In this document: positions 1 through 8,226 of the stretch, in pieces
Position numbering within the stretch: the stretch's first letter is position 1
Layout of the letters: each line of letters begins with the position of its first letter
DNA from: Brachionus plicatilis
Taxonomy: Eukaryota > Rotifera > Eurotatoria > Ploima > Brachionidae
DNA length: 17,657 bases
NCBI GenBank assembly: GCA_010279815.1
Contig: QEOQ01000109.1
Location: 15,739 to 33,395, forward strand
Reading direction: 5' to 3'
The notes under the pieces: model-generated
What the model was told of the DNA's origin: nothing
Seen by the model: the letters and a program-made list of their open reading frames with translations, nothing else
Databases searched by the model: none
Made by a program: the position numbers and the translations under genes

Positions 1-265
1 ATAGATAATTTTGCTAAGCATTTTTTAATCAATAGATTTTTTTCGTTTAATAAAAATCAAATTTTCTAAGAATGCTAAATAAAATGTCCGACTAAGCTAG
101 CAGTGGACTTTTATTAATAGTCTAGATGATAGTAGTTCTGACAACACTTTTTATAAGAAAAGAAAAATAAGATAGTAATAATAATAGATAATTAGTAAAA
201 AATATTTTTTTCTTTCAAATAAATTTTTATTTTATGGAAAAGAGAGTAATTAATTTTTGTTTTAG
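1..265 (+). other. 3' part of ATP synthase beta intron
   Basis: This is AT-rich non-coding sequence that ends in a pyrimidine-rich acceptor (TTTTTGTTTTAG, AG at 264-265) directly before the last ATP synthase beta exon. The donor and all upstream exons lie outside the window. No second gene is visible in it. Confidence 0.75.
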
Positions 266-448
266 GTTGCCGAGGTGTTCACTGGTACCCAAGGCAAACT
301 TGTTCCATTGAAAGAGACAATCAAAAGCTTCAAGCAAATTTTGAACGGAGAGTACGATCACATACCCGAGGTCGCTTTCTACATGGTTGGTACCATTGAA
401 GAAGTGGAGCAGAAGGCCGAGAAATTGGCCGCCGAACGAGCCCAATAA
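266..448 (+). CDS. ATP5F1B: ATP synthase subunit beta, mitochondrial (last exon, partial)
   Basis: Terminal coding exon of the F1 catalytic beta subunit, which makes ATP in the mitochondrial matrix. Sixty residues are encoded, starting VAEVFTG and running through [25 protein letters not shown] and the acidic/basic helix ending AAERAQ before TAA (446-448). This is the conserved C-terminal helical domain of the family; the nucleotide-binding parts lie upstream, outside the window. The exon opens in phase 0 after the acceptor AG at 264-265. In animal orthologues the residues just before VAEVFTG belong to the segment ending QPFQ, so a phase-0 boundary here is natural. The exon is much richer in G/C than its surroundings and shows no frameshift. 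The family assignment is near certain; only the upstream gene structure is unseen. Confidence 0.96.
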   Translation, partial: VAEVFTGTQGKLVPLKETIKSFKQILNGEYDHIPEVAFYMVGTIEEVEQKAEKLAAERAQ

Positions 449-1250
449 ATTGTATGCCAGCCTGCAACTAAAAAAATAACACCAGAAAAATGAGCAAAAA
501 AAATTTGTTAAATTTTAATTTAAATATAGACGTATCGTTTAATAAATAGCGAATTTAACCAGCAATTTATCATCATCATCAACACACAATGGACATTTCT
601 AGATTATCTAACATTTTAATATATTTTAATTTAAACACTAAAAAAAAGATTAACTTAAACTCTTTTTTGGAAAAAAAAATAAAAAATTCAACTATTTCCA
701 GAGTTTATTTATTTGACTTTTATTAATTAAAAAAAAATTTAAAGGATAAAAAATTGATTTGCAGAAAAATACTTTTATTTTTAGTTTAATTAAAATGAAT
801 ATTTAAAGCTTAAATGGTAAAAAATAGCAGTAGTAAATTTGCTGACTTAATTAATGCAAAACACTCTATCAGCTCTTATTTTTTATTTTAAAATATCATT
901 GAAATAGATCAATTAAAAATTAAGAAATTTAATAAGAAAAAAATTATTTAGTAAAACGATTTAATTAAGTCATTTAAAATGCTTAAGATTTGAATGTTGA
1001 TCAGTTTAAGAAAGGAAGAAATGCAAATTCCGAAAAGGAAGCAGATTTTGCCAATCTTTATTAATTCATGGTATCATATTTTTGTGCAGTCAATTTTCAG
1101 AGATACATATCCCCTTTAATATTCACCCTAAAAAAAGTTAAAAGTTCATTGAAATGATTTTCCAAAGTAAAGTTAGGAATATATTTTTAGTCAATAGATA
1201 AAATTTTTTGGTAGATATTTTTTTATTAAATATGCTGATCTTCCACATTT
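449..1250. other. Intergenic, AT-rich, no gene seen
   Basis: Contains the ATP synthase 3'UTR and then A/T-rich spacer. A CAT-rich stretch near 570-590 and scattered short open frames have no recognisable coding content. The right end borders the LINE relic. Confidence 0.6.
541..546 (+). terminator. Candidate poly(A) signal of ATP synthase beta
   Basis: AATAAA lies about 95 bases after the stop codon. Another AATAAA overlaps the stop (444-449) but is too close to leave a 3'UTR. In DNA this AT-rich the hexamer also occurs by chance, so the site is only the best-placed candidate. Confidence 0.4.
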
Positions 1251-1535
1251 GAAGCTGAATTTAATGAAAACTGGTCAGAATATATTGACATTGAACCAAA
1301 TGACATTAGTTATGAAATTGTTTTTCAATAAATTACAAGACCTAAATCAAAATAAATCATGTGGTGTAGACAAGCTTAGTCCGTAGTTGTTTAAAAACTG
1401 TGCAGAAGCTTTTACAGTTCCTTTAACTTTGATTTTCAGAGTATCTTTATCCAATAGTCAGCTTTCAATACAATTCAGATCGGCAAATATTATTCCATTG
1501 TTCAAAAAAGGTGATGAATTTTCAAATGAATTTTA
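1251..1535 (+). pseudogene. Degenerate non-LTR retrotransposon (LINE) reverse-transcriptase fragment
   Basis: From 1333 one frame reads LQDLNQNKSCGVDKLSP, a stop (TAG), then LFKNCAEAFTVPLTLIF and, further on, SANIIPLFKKGD. This is the fingers region of LINE reverse transcriptases of the Jockey/CR1/I type, whose consensus has NKSxGxDxLSPxLLK, a PLxxIFNxSL helix, then A-N-I-x-P-I-F-K-K-G-D. Just upstream, 1251-1320 continues the same protein in another frame (ENWSEYIDIEPNDISYEIVF), so at least one frameshift and one nonsense change are present. The catalytic Y/F-A-D-D block and the endonuclease are missing. It is a dead 5'- and 3'-truncated relic. The clade cannot be fixed from so short a piece. 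Confidence 0.7.
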
Positions 1536-1636
1536 GTCAACATAATAAAGAAAAATAACAAAAAACTTATTCAGAATCAGAATCTGAATCACTATCTATT
1601 AAAGAACAAAATAATTGACAAATTTTTTTTTTATTT

Positions 1637-1971
1637 TTAAATTACATTCAAATAAATATCAAATAAGGCTTTGATACGTTTATTTTCCAACTTATGAAGT
1701 GGAATATTTGCTGAAGCAAAATGAGTAATCAAATCTTTTACAAACTTTTCTTTCTCCTCAACTTGGTTAAAATTGAGACTTCTGCTTACAGGAGATTCTC
1801 TATTATTAAAATTTTTGATATACAGAGCTGTTTTCAAATGTTGTGAGACTGAAGACTTTTTTTCGAATTCTATGTTACATGCTTTACAAACCAATTTGAT
1901 TTTTCTACAGAAAGTTTATCGGATCCAAACTCAAGGACTCTTTTAGCCGGTGTAGGAGAACTAATTGGCAT
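1637..1971 (-). pseudogene. CGGBP1-like / hAT-derived zinc-finger protein fragment, frameshifted
   Basis: Reading leftwards, ATG at 1971-1969 opens MPISSPTPAKRVLEFGSDKL. After a one-base shift near 1900-1910 the main frame continues KLVCKACNIEF, EKKSSVSQHLK and, 40 residues on, KFVKDLITHFASANIPLHKL before a stop at 1637. The order RVxEFG...KLxCxxC...RKSxxxxHLK...F...AANIPLxK is that of CGG-triplet-repeat-binding protein 1 and of the N-terminal BED-like finger of related hAT transposases. C-x2-C and the following His are present, but the second His of the usual H-x-K-x-H is replaced (HLKTALYIKN). The piece is about 110 residues against roughly 167 in CGGBP1, with no transposase catalytic part. 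It is more likely a transposon remnant than an active regulator. A 1-nt assembly error could also explain the break. Confidence 0.55.
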
Positions 1972-3087
1972 TTTTTAAAATTCATTTTTATTAATTAAAT
2001 CATCTTTAAATACGTAAAGTCTCGAGTTTGGACTTTAGGGATTTAAGCCAAGAAATAAACAAAACAATTTAATTTAGTTAATAGTTTATTAAATGGAATC
2101 TGAAATTATAACAAGTAGTTAGTGGTTTATATAGTAGTTAGAACATGTGCTTCAGCTGCAGTTAATTCAAGATTAAATAAAAAGTAAGACATGTCAGGAC
2201 TTGGATCGTAACAATATGTTTTATTTGCTTTTAATATGCTTTATGTACTTTTAATATGCTTTATGTACTTTTAATATGCCCTATATGCTTTTAATAAAAT
2301 AAAATGAAAAATTATTTAAATAAATTTTTATTAACAAAAACAATATTTTTTTCAAATTTCAATACTTGTGATGAGTTTAGGGCGTCAAACTAGAAAAAAG
2401 TTCGAACCCAAATTCGAACTTTTTGAAAAATTTATAAAAGAGAATAAAGTTTTAAAATTCATCTTACATTAAATAATTTAGATTTTGACACAAAATCAAG
2501 ATTGTCACATGTGGTCTTGTACAAATGTTTAAAAAAAATCAGAAAAAAAATTAGTACTGGTTCGAATATCGGCAAAAAAAAAGTTTTTTCAAAATTTATT
2601 TTTGAGAAAATTTTAATGACAAGATTGCTCGACTTAAAAAAAAATTTGAAAAAAAAGTTCAAATTTTAAAATAGTCTTTGCTTTTGATTTTGGTTGACGA
2701 TTTAAAAAAATCTTCTTGTCTTTAAATGATCTTTAATTAGTGGTAAAACTAAAGCTTAATTAAAAAGAAAAAGTGGATTTAGTTTGAAAAAAATTTCCAA
2801 AAAAAATATGAATGGATTATACAAGCTTAGGGAAACATGGTCAAGAATAAATTTAAATATTTGCTTTATTACGTAAACTAACTTCAAGGATTATGTTTGC
2901 CAAAAAGTTTCTCTAATTTCAAATCTCGAATTTTAGCATTTGTGTATCAGCTTTTGAATTTGAAAATAATTGATACTTTTCAAAATATTAATCCTTTTAT
3001 TTAATGCTTTTATAGCGTAATAGAGCAAATATTTAAATATATTCTCGGTCATTTCTCTTAAGCTTTTTAATCCAGCCATATTTTTAG
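1972..3087. other. Intergenic, low-complexity spacer
   Basis: Very AT-rich. It holds the 20-bp tandem repeat listed separately and a small perfect hairpin, GTTCGAA / TTCGAAC around CCCAAA (2400-2419). Nothing with coding character is seen on either strand. The Phe/Lys-rich open frame at 2459-2662 (-) is homopolymer-driven. Confidence 0.6.
2229..2300. repeat. Short tandem repeat, 20-bp unit, about 3.5 copies
   Basis: The unit TTTTAATATGCTTTATGTAC is present twice perfectly (2229-2248, 2249-2268). A third copy is diverged (2269-2288, with CCCTATATGC in its second half), followed by a partial copy. A partial unit also precedes the array. Confidence 0.75.
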
Positions 3088-3097
3088 TATAAATAAA
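3088..3097 (+). promoter_or_regulatory. TATA box of the chitin-binding protein gene
   Basis: TATAAATAAA lies 62 bases before the ATG at 3150. This would place transcription initiation near 3118-3125, in the less AT-biased stretch CTCTTTCCACCTAAAATAAC, and give a 5'UTR of about 25-30 bases. Spacing and a short leader fit a highly expressed secreted-protein gene. TATA-like words are common in this DNA. Confidence 0.45.
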
Positions 3098-3149
3098 ATA
3101 CTCTTTCCACCTAAAATAACATAACTAAGAACTAGATTTGAAAACAGTC

Positions 3150-3935
3150 ATGGCTTTGAAAAGATCCATCGCTTTACTGCTTACTTTACTTGGTTTGATT
3201 CAGTCAAGCTATCAACAAGCTTGGAAAAACAATAATATTGTATGGGGTCAAGCTCAGCAAGAAAACTTTCAACCACCATTAAGCAATCAACCATCTGGTG
3301 AAAATTTGGGCCTTGGTTCTTTGATCGGTTACAATTTTCAGCAACAACAGCAACAACAGCAACAACAGCAACACCAGCAGCAACACCAACAGCAACACCA
3401 GCAACACCAGCAACACCAGCAACAACAACAGCAGCAACAAAAACAGCAATCAAATGAGCAAAATGAAGGAAAAAATTTTTTTGTCCATAATGCTCCATCT
3501 TTTTTTTACCCAAACCCATCTCCAGTTGAAATTCCTGCTCAGGCTCCAAAGCCGATAAATTTTGCACCATCTGCAGTTCCCCAGCAAGCTGTTGTTGCTC
3601 CGGCACCTGCTCCACAGCCAGTGTTAGTTGATAAAGGTCAGCCCTCTCAATCAGGTCCCTATGATATTAAACACGAGACTTTAACAAGCAATGGTCAGAA
3701 ACTGGTTGAAAATTTGATCGGAGGGGTTGTTTACAATTGTGCTGAAAAGCCAACTGGTCACTTTAGAGATGCCCATTTTTGTGATGTATTTCACGCTTGT
3801 GTGTTTGGTCAGCAGCAAAAATCTTATGCCTGTCCATATGTTGGCGAAGCTCAGTATTTTGACGATGAAACTCGCAAATGCGAATTTGTCCGCAGCAAGC
3901 CTGATGCATGTGCATCAAATGCTTTCTTCCATTAA
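3150..3935 (+). CDS. Secreted Gln/His-rich protein with one peritrophin-A (CBM14) chitin-binding domain
   Basis: Single-exon gene of 261 residues. Residues 1 to about 20 (MALKRSIALLLTLLGLIQSS) form a signal peptide: basic start, Leu-rich core, small residues at the cleavage site. Residues 64-100 are a Gln tract with five His and one Lys. Residues 115-160 are rich in Pro/Ala, a likely extended linker. The C-terminus is a CBM14 domain with the six spaced cysteines at 197, 211, 217, 228, 244 and 254 and aromatics typical of chitin contact (Y195, F210, F214, Y226, Y235). The predicted role is a non-enzymatic chitin-binding component of extracellular cuticle, lorica or gut lining. I chose ATG 3150 because it starts the signal peptide; the same frame is open upstream only to a TTG at 3138. 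A TATA box precedes it and a poly(A) signal follows. The family is confident; the tissue and structure served are inference. Confidence 0.9.
   Translation: MALKRSIALLLTLLGLIQSSYQQAWKNNNIVWGQAQQENFQPPLSNQPSGENLGLGSLIGYNFQQQQQQQQQQQHQQQHQQQHQQHQQHQQQQQQQQKQQSNEQNEGKNFFVHNAPSFFYPNPSPVEIPAQAPKPINFAPSAVPQQAVVAPAPAPQPVLVDKGQPSQSGPYDIKHETLTSNGQKLVENLIGGVVYNCAEKPTGHFRDAHFCDVFHACVFGQQQKSYACPYVGEAQYFDDETRKCEFVRSKPDACASNAFFH
3339..3449 (+). repeat. CAG/CAA/CAC microsatellite encoding a polyglutamine-histidine tract
   Basis: Thirty-seven consecutive codons: 31 Gln, five His and one Lys. CAA and CAG are mixed and CAC interrupts them at intervals of three or four codons. The mixed codons and His interruptions suggest replication slippage held in check by selection on the protein. 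The length is likely variable between individuals. Confidence 0.9.
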
Positions 3936-3998
3936 TTTTGATTCTAAATCAAAATCTTTGGATTTAAAAATTTTTTCCAGAATCTCAGAATTTTTATT

Positions 3999-4004
3999 AA
4001 TAAA
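3999..4004 (+). terminator. Poly(A) signal of the chitin-binding protein gene
   Basis: AATAAA lies 64 bases after the stop codon, followed by T-rich sequence as in animal 3' ends. It sits just before the MITE at 4075, so the element probably begins outside the transcript. Confidence 0.55.
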
Positions 4005-4074
4005 ACAAATTAAAAATTTTTATTTTTTTTTATTTCTAGATTTTTTATTGACATTTTTTACTAAATTTTATTTA

Positions 4075-4383
4075 CAGCGGTGATTTAAGACAAGGATTTT
4101 AGAATATTTTTTTTCAATTTTGTAAATTTTACGATAATTCACAAAAATTAGCGTAAAATTCACCAATTTACGGTAATTTACGTGAATTATTGTACAATTA
4201 ACTCAAATTACGGAAGTTAACGTGAAAAAAATATTTTTGAAAAAAAACCTATTTTTTCTAGGAAAAAATGTAAATTTGGTTAAATTAAGTTTACTTTTTT
4301 ATTACAAACTAACACAGAAAATAAAAAAAAGCTTTGACAAATTACGGAAAATATGGTAAAATCCTTGAATCAAATGGCTACTG
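4075..4383. mobile_element. Tc1/mariner-type MITE, copy 1 (TA-flanked)
   Basis: Non-coding 309-bp element with imperfect terminal inverted repeats, flanked by TA on both sides (4073-4074, 4384-4385). The left end begins CAGCGGTGATTTAAG; the right end read on the minus strand begins CAGTAGCCATTTGATTC. Both then share CAAGGATTTTA and an ATATTTT block. The interior repeats words such as TTTACGGTAA, TTACGTGAA and TTAACGTGAA. CAG-type ends with a TA target duplication are characteristic of the IS630/Tc1/mariner superfamily. It encodes no protein, so it must have moved by transposase from elsewhere. A related copy lies at 16652-17020. Confidence 0.7.
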
Positions 4384-4385
4384 TA

Positions 4386-5385
4386 ATACCTTTGTTATAT
4401 TTTGGTGCTAATATTTGGACTCAGTTGAAAAAAAAATAGAAATTTTTTAAAAGAAATATTTTTAACTAAATCAATATTTATTGATTAAGAAAAAATAAAA
4501 AATACAACACTTACATCAAATTTTTTACTTGAGTTACCTCGTTAAAAAAATAGTTTCATTTGTAAAAATACAAGTTTTACAAATATTTGAGTTGCACTTA
4601 TCATTGAAATACTTAGCATGATTATCTAGTTAAAAATATTTAAAATTGAAAATTCGTAAAGGTTTTTTCCGAAAATCTAAAATTGGCTTTTTAAATAGTA
4701 TCAGTTGACTTTAGAAAAAAGTGTTAAAAATTTATTTTTGCGAAATTAAAAAGTTAAACAAAAATATTCAAAAGAACTAGGCCTATAAGTTGTCGGTCAA
4801 AATTATTTTAAAAAATTTCAAAAAAGAAAAAGATTTTTTTTAATTTTTATTAATTTTTTTAAAGAAAAAAAAGATTGAAATTTACTTAAATAAACTAAAA
4901 AAACTCAAACTTCATATTTTTAATTTTTAGAGAAAAATTCATATTTGAGGAAAAGTCAAAATTTTTTCAAATAATTATCTAATTTTTTTCATCATTGAGT
5001 TATCAGATTTTAAGTTTTTTAAAATGTTAAAAAAATCAAAATAAGAACTTAATAAGACTCAGTAATTTTATATATTAGGCAAGATAATAATTATGATAGC
5101 TGGTATACGCCTTTATAAAATTTAAGTTTTTTTTTTTTTCATGTGTCTAATTTTGGGGTAAAATTTAATTATTCAATTATTAAAATTATTGTGTTATTTT
5201 TTAAAAAAGGCAATATTTATTATTTTAGAAGTTTTTTTATCGATTTATCTATATTTAATTTCTTTAAATATCCAAATTGCTGATCATTTTTATAAAATTT
5301 CACGATTTTAAATATTTAAAATTTTTAATTTTATTAGCTTTATTAATTAAGTTTGGCCTTTATTAATTAAGAATAAAAAGCATTG
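4386..5385. other. Intergenic, AT-rich, no gene seen
   Basis: Long A/T runs with no coding-like composition on either strand. It ends in two copies of CTTTATTAATTAAG (near 5338 and 5359), probably a small tandem duplication. Confidence 0.6.
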
Positions 5386-5794
5386 AGAATCCATGTGTCA
5401 GAATCAAGGACATATGAAATTTCTTCTGTTCCAGGTAGATATTATGGCGGAAAAGCAAGTGTCGGACTTTTTAAAAAAAAAAGAAAATTTAATTTAATTT
5501 TTTATTTTATTTTATCTTATTTAACTTTATTTAAATTTTTTTTTTGCATTTTTTTATTCTAAAGGAGTATTAACTGGGTACGTTTATTTAATACAAAAAT
5601 TTAAATATTCCAAAATGACTTCTAAGCTCCAAAATACAAAGAAACAGACAGATAATTAATAAAAAATTAATATTTTCATAAAAAACGTAATCTCGTGCTA
5701 AATCCAGAGACAGCATTCTTGGGAACTGAGTAAAGAAACACTAGAAGACAGCGAACCAATTCTTTATTGCCGAAGTGGTTACAGCAAAAAATAA
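5386..5794 (+). pseudogene. Possible rhodanese-like coding remnant in two pieces
   Basis: Two stretches look less AT-driven than their surroundings. Piece 1 (about 5386-5452) reads RIHVSESRTYEISSVPG, resembling the D-V-R-E-x-x-E-Y-E-x-G-H-I-P-G start of rhodanese domains, and ends at a good donor (CCAG|GTAGAT, GT at 5454). Piece 2 (5708-5794) follows an acceptor-like CCAG and reads ELSKETLEDSEPILYCRSGY, then SKK and a stop. YCRSG matches the rhodanese active-site loop with its catalytic Cys. The two pieces do not join in frame with the visible splice sites, and the piece after the loop is missing. It is therefore a broken gene, a mispredicted one, or chance. No other function is suggested. 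Confidence 0.28.
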
Positions 5795-6667
5795 TAATTT
5801 TTACTTTGTTATTTTAAATTTAATTGTTCAATTTATAATAAAAAATTATTTTTTTTTAATATATTAGAGATGAATTTATTAATTTAGTATCAAATCTATT
5901 AATCATGTTCATTTTTATTTAATAAATTACATTCTGTTTAGATTAGATGTTGTCATAATAAATTTGTTATTTTTTTATTCAATTTGTGATGACTTTTATT
6001 AAATTTGTTATTGAAAAATATTAAGAGTCATTAAGTTTCAATCAGATTACTTTGGCAAGGTTTTTTTTTGTTTATTAACCTTGAAAATTGAAAAAATAAT
6101 TTAATAAAATACAAATTCAACAAATATTGCCCAATTTATAGATAAAAATGAAATTTTTTGATGGAATCAAAAATTTTAAAATAAAACTGACCACTTATTA
6201 TTAGGAACAAAATTTCTTGAAAAAAATATTTTTTTAATTTGGTAATCAATTAAGAATTTGGCAGAATGACCAAATTTTATAAAAATAGGCTTCATATTTT
6301 TATTTCTATGGCCATTTGATAGCAGCTTTGAATTTTTTTCTTGATTAAACTAATAAATTTTAATAACAAATTTAAAAATCCAAAATTTATACTTAAAAAA
6401 ATCAATCAAAATTAGGATAAAAAATTAAAGAATTTATTTTTGTTTTTTAAATGAGAAAAGATTAAAATTAGACTGTTTAGTAATTAAATTTTAAAAAAGA
6501 AATCAAGATCAACAGCTCGATTGTATCGCTTGGTCGATTTGTAAAATTGGTCTGATAAAAAAAAGACAATTTTTTTAGTTGTAAAGCTTGAAAATTATGA
6601 AAAATAATTTTGTGCATGATCAAAAAAAATCAGTGAATTTTATTTAAAAAAAAATAAATTAATTTTG
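5795..6667. other. Intergenic, upstream of E2F
   Basis: AT-rich spacer that should include the E2F promoter and 5'UTR. I found neither a consensus E2F site (TTTSGCGC) nor a convincing TATA box. No coding stretch was recognised. Confidence 0.55.
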
Positions 6668-8205
6668 ATGTCAGGTAGATAAAAACTAGCTGATTTTTTT
6701 AAATGCTGAACTTAATTTTTAAGATTCAGTCACCACAAAATCTAGCGGCAACATACCACGATCATCAGCCGCTTCCCCATCCTCCAACACCTCAACCCAA
6801 TCATCATCTTCTTTCATGAGCAAAAATTTAATCAAGCTGGATCAAAAAATTCCAAAAAACCAGAGCTTGGCTTCTTATGCCAGAGCCGAAAAGAGTCTAA
6901 CTGCTCTGACCACCAAATTCATGACTTTGCTCCAAGAATGCGAAGACGGAATCCTAGACTTAAGAAGTGTATAACAAATAAAACATAAAATAAATTAGAC
7001 TTTTTCTTTTTTTCTTTAGCTAGTGGACAGCATACCATCTAGACAAAAAAGACGTGTATACGACATTACCAATGTACTGGAAGGCATCGGACTAATTGAA
7101 AAATACTCAGTCAATTCAATCAGATGGTAAGACTAAAATTGAAAAAAATTTTATTCATTTTTTTCTTAATTAGGAAGTAAACATTTTCAGGATCTTAAAA
7201 TAAAATTATTTGATTTTAATTAAAGAGGAGGAGGTCCGCAGACCAATTCGGCAGAAACATATGCTCAACTGAATCAATTGAAATCCGAAGTTGATAATTT
7301 GGACAAGCTGGAGAACAGTCTAGATAGCCAGATAAAGTTTATGCAAGAAAACAAAAATTTGCTCTTGTCTAATGAGCAAAATAAGAAGTAAAAAAGAAAT
7401 TAAAATTAAATTAAATTTTGGCTTTATTTTCAATTAATTTTAGAAATTGTTTTGTTTCTGTTGATGATATTCTAAAAGCATGTCCTGGTGATGCCGCTCA
7501 GACAATAATACTGGCCAAATTGAACAAGGACACAGTTGTTGAGGTGCCCGAGCCATCTTATGTAATTTTTGAAAAAAATTTTTTGACATCGTGAAATTTC
7601 TTAAAAAACTTTCAATACAAAAATAAAAAAAATTTATAACTTTTGTTCTAAGTGTCAAAAACTTGTTCTGTAAATGAAACAAAGTGAAACAACTGTTGTT
7701 TCACCTTCTGCGGAAGTCTGCAAAATCTTTGCAAATAAATTCCGCAGTATTTTTAATACTTTTAAGTGGGGCGCAATTTTGCAGAAGGTTCACAGCAGTT
7801 TTTTCACTTTGTTTCATTTACAGAACAAGTTTTTGACACTTAGAATAAAATTTTTTTCATTTTTGAATTGAAATTTTTGTAATAAATTTCACAATGGAAA
7901 ATTTTCTTTTAATAATTTTCTGTTAGGTTTATGAAAATTCAGGTGTCAAACAAAAGTATCATTTAAACATTAAAGATAGTTTGAATCCAATAGATGTTTT
8001 TTTGTGCAACCAAAAAAATGATCTAGTAATTATTTTGTTTGTTTTTTTTTTAAATAAATTCTAAATTAATTTTTTTTAGAACGAAGACCCGGGCACAAAT
8101 GAAGAGTTAGTGCTGCTTACGCCAGGTCCTTCATCTAAAGATTATTTGTTCACAATGGACAAGCAAGAGGGCCTGATTGATATGTTTGATATTAATTTGG
8201 AATAA
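6668..8205 (+). CDS. E2f: E2F transcription factor, E2F4/5-like, eight coding exons
   Basis: Nuclear DP-partnered activator/repressor of cell-cycle genes. Predicted coding exons: 6668-6674, 6724-6968, 7020-7126, 7174-7176, 7226-7387, 7444-7561, 7927-8025 and 8080-8205, all GT-AG; 867 nt, 288 residues. Ser-rich N-terminus to about 50; winged-helix DNA-binding domain about 55-125 with RAEKSL, LTTKF, the recognition motif RRVYD (95-99) followed by [13 protein letters not shown], and W120-K-G-G-G-P; coiled coil about 130-175; marked box about 176-247 ([27 protein letters not shown]); pocket-protein-binding motif [17 protein letters not shown] (268-284). WKGxGP and the short tail point to E2F4/5, though the protein is shorter than human E2F5. 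There is no cyclin-A-binding N-terminus. The first exon (M-S-D, 7 nt) is the least certain; ATG 6816 is the fallback start. Six introns are 47-56 bp; the seventh (7562-7926) holds a MITE. Confidence 0.93.
7174..7176 (+). other. E2f: Predicted 3-nt microexon (GAA) of E2F
   Basis: TTAATTAG|GAA|GTAAAC. Splicing exon 3 (ends TG, 7126) to GAA and then to exon 5 (starts A, 7226) gives TGG AAA GGA, that is Trp-Lys-Gly, the conserved E2F4/5 residues. Skipping it gives TG|A, a UGA stop in the middle of the DNA-binding domain. The flanking introns are 47 bp (7127-7173) and 49 bp (7177-7225), the same size as the other small introns of this gene. It needs transcript support. Confidence 0.65.
7587..7896. 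mobile_element. Palindromic MITE inside E2F intron
   Basis: Nearly the whole 365-bp intron is an inverted repeat. A 44-bp core is perfectly inverted (7646-7689 against 7802-7845, starting TTCTAAGTGTCAAAAACTTG). Similarity continues outwards to CATCGTGAAATTT / AAATTTCACAATG and inwards through ACTG(T/C)TGT and CCTTCTGC. Near the centre CTGCGGAA (7708-7715) pairs with TTCCGCAG. No ORF of substance and no clear target duplication is seen. Removing it leaves about 55 bp, the size of the other introns here, so it inserted into an existing short intron. It would fold into a long hairpin in the pre-mRNA. The superfamily is not recognised. Confidence 0.8.
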
Positions 8206-8226
8206 TAAATAATGATGTTAAATTTT

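Noticed and set aside
227..445. Minus-strand ORF opposite the ATP synthase exon
   Set aside because: Antisense to a confidently identified exon, with no similarity of its own.
1567..1600. DSDSDSE-stop tail as a last exon of the CGGBP1-like gene
   Set aside because: A 50-bp GT-AG intron would connect it, but the phase gives a different reading (ATA GTG ATT). The acidic frame is reached only with another frameshift.
2459..2662. Phe/Lys-rich minus-strand ORF
   Set aside because: Composed almost only of A/T homopolymer codons. The frames at 13593-13844 and 16925-17122 were rejected for the same reason; they fall in or beside MITE and repeat sequence.
3181..3615. 144-residue open frame on the minus strand
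   Set aside because: Antisense to the Gln/His tract and Pro-rich linker of the chitin-binding gene. Its Val/Ala repeats are the reverse of CAG/CAA codons.
3727..4083. Alternative-frame ORF overlapping the CBM14 domain
   Set aside because: It overlaps a domain with six correctly spaced cysteines and runs on into A/T-rich 3' sequence, so it is a shadow frame.
7127..7225. One 99-bp intron in E2F
   Set aside because: Canonical GT-AG removal produces TG|A, a UGA stop, in the middle of an otherwise conserved domain. Every other acceptor breaks the frame. The microexon solves both problems. Stop-codon editing (A to I) or a base error remain as backups.
7440..7871. Two opposite open frames sharing [12 protein letters not shown]
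   Set aside because: They are the two arms of the palindromic intron element read on each strand, not genes.
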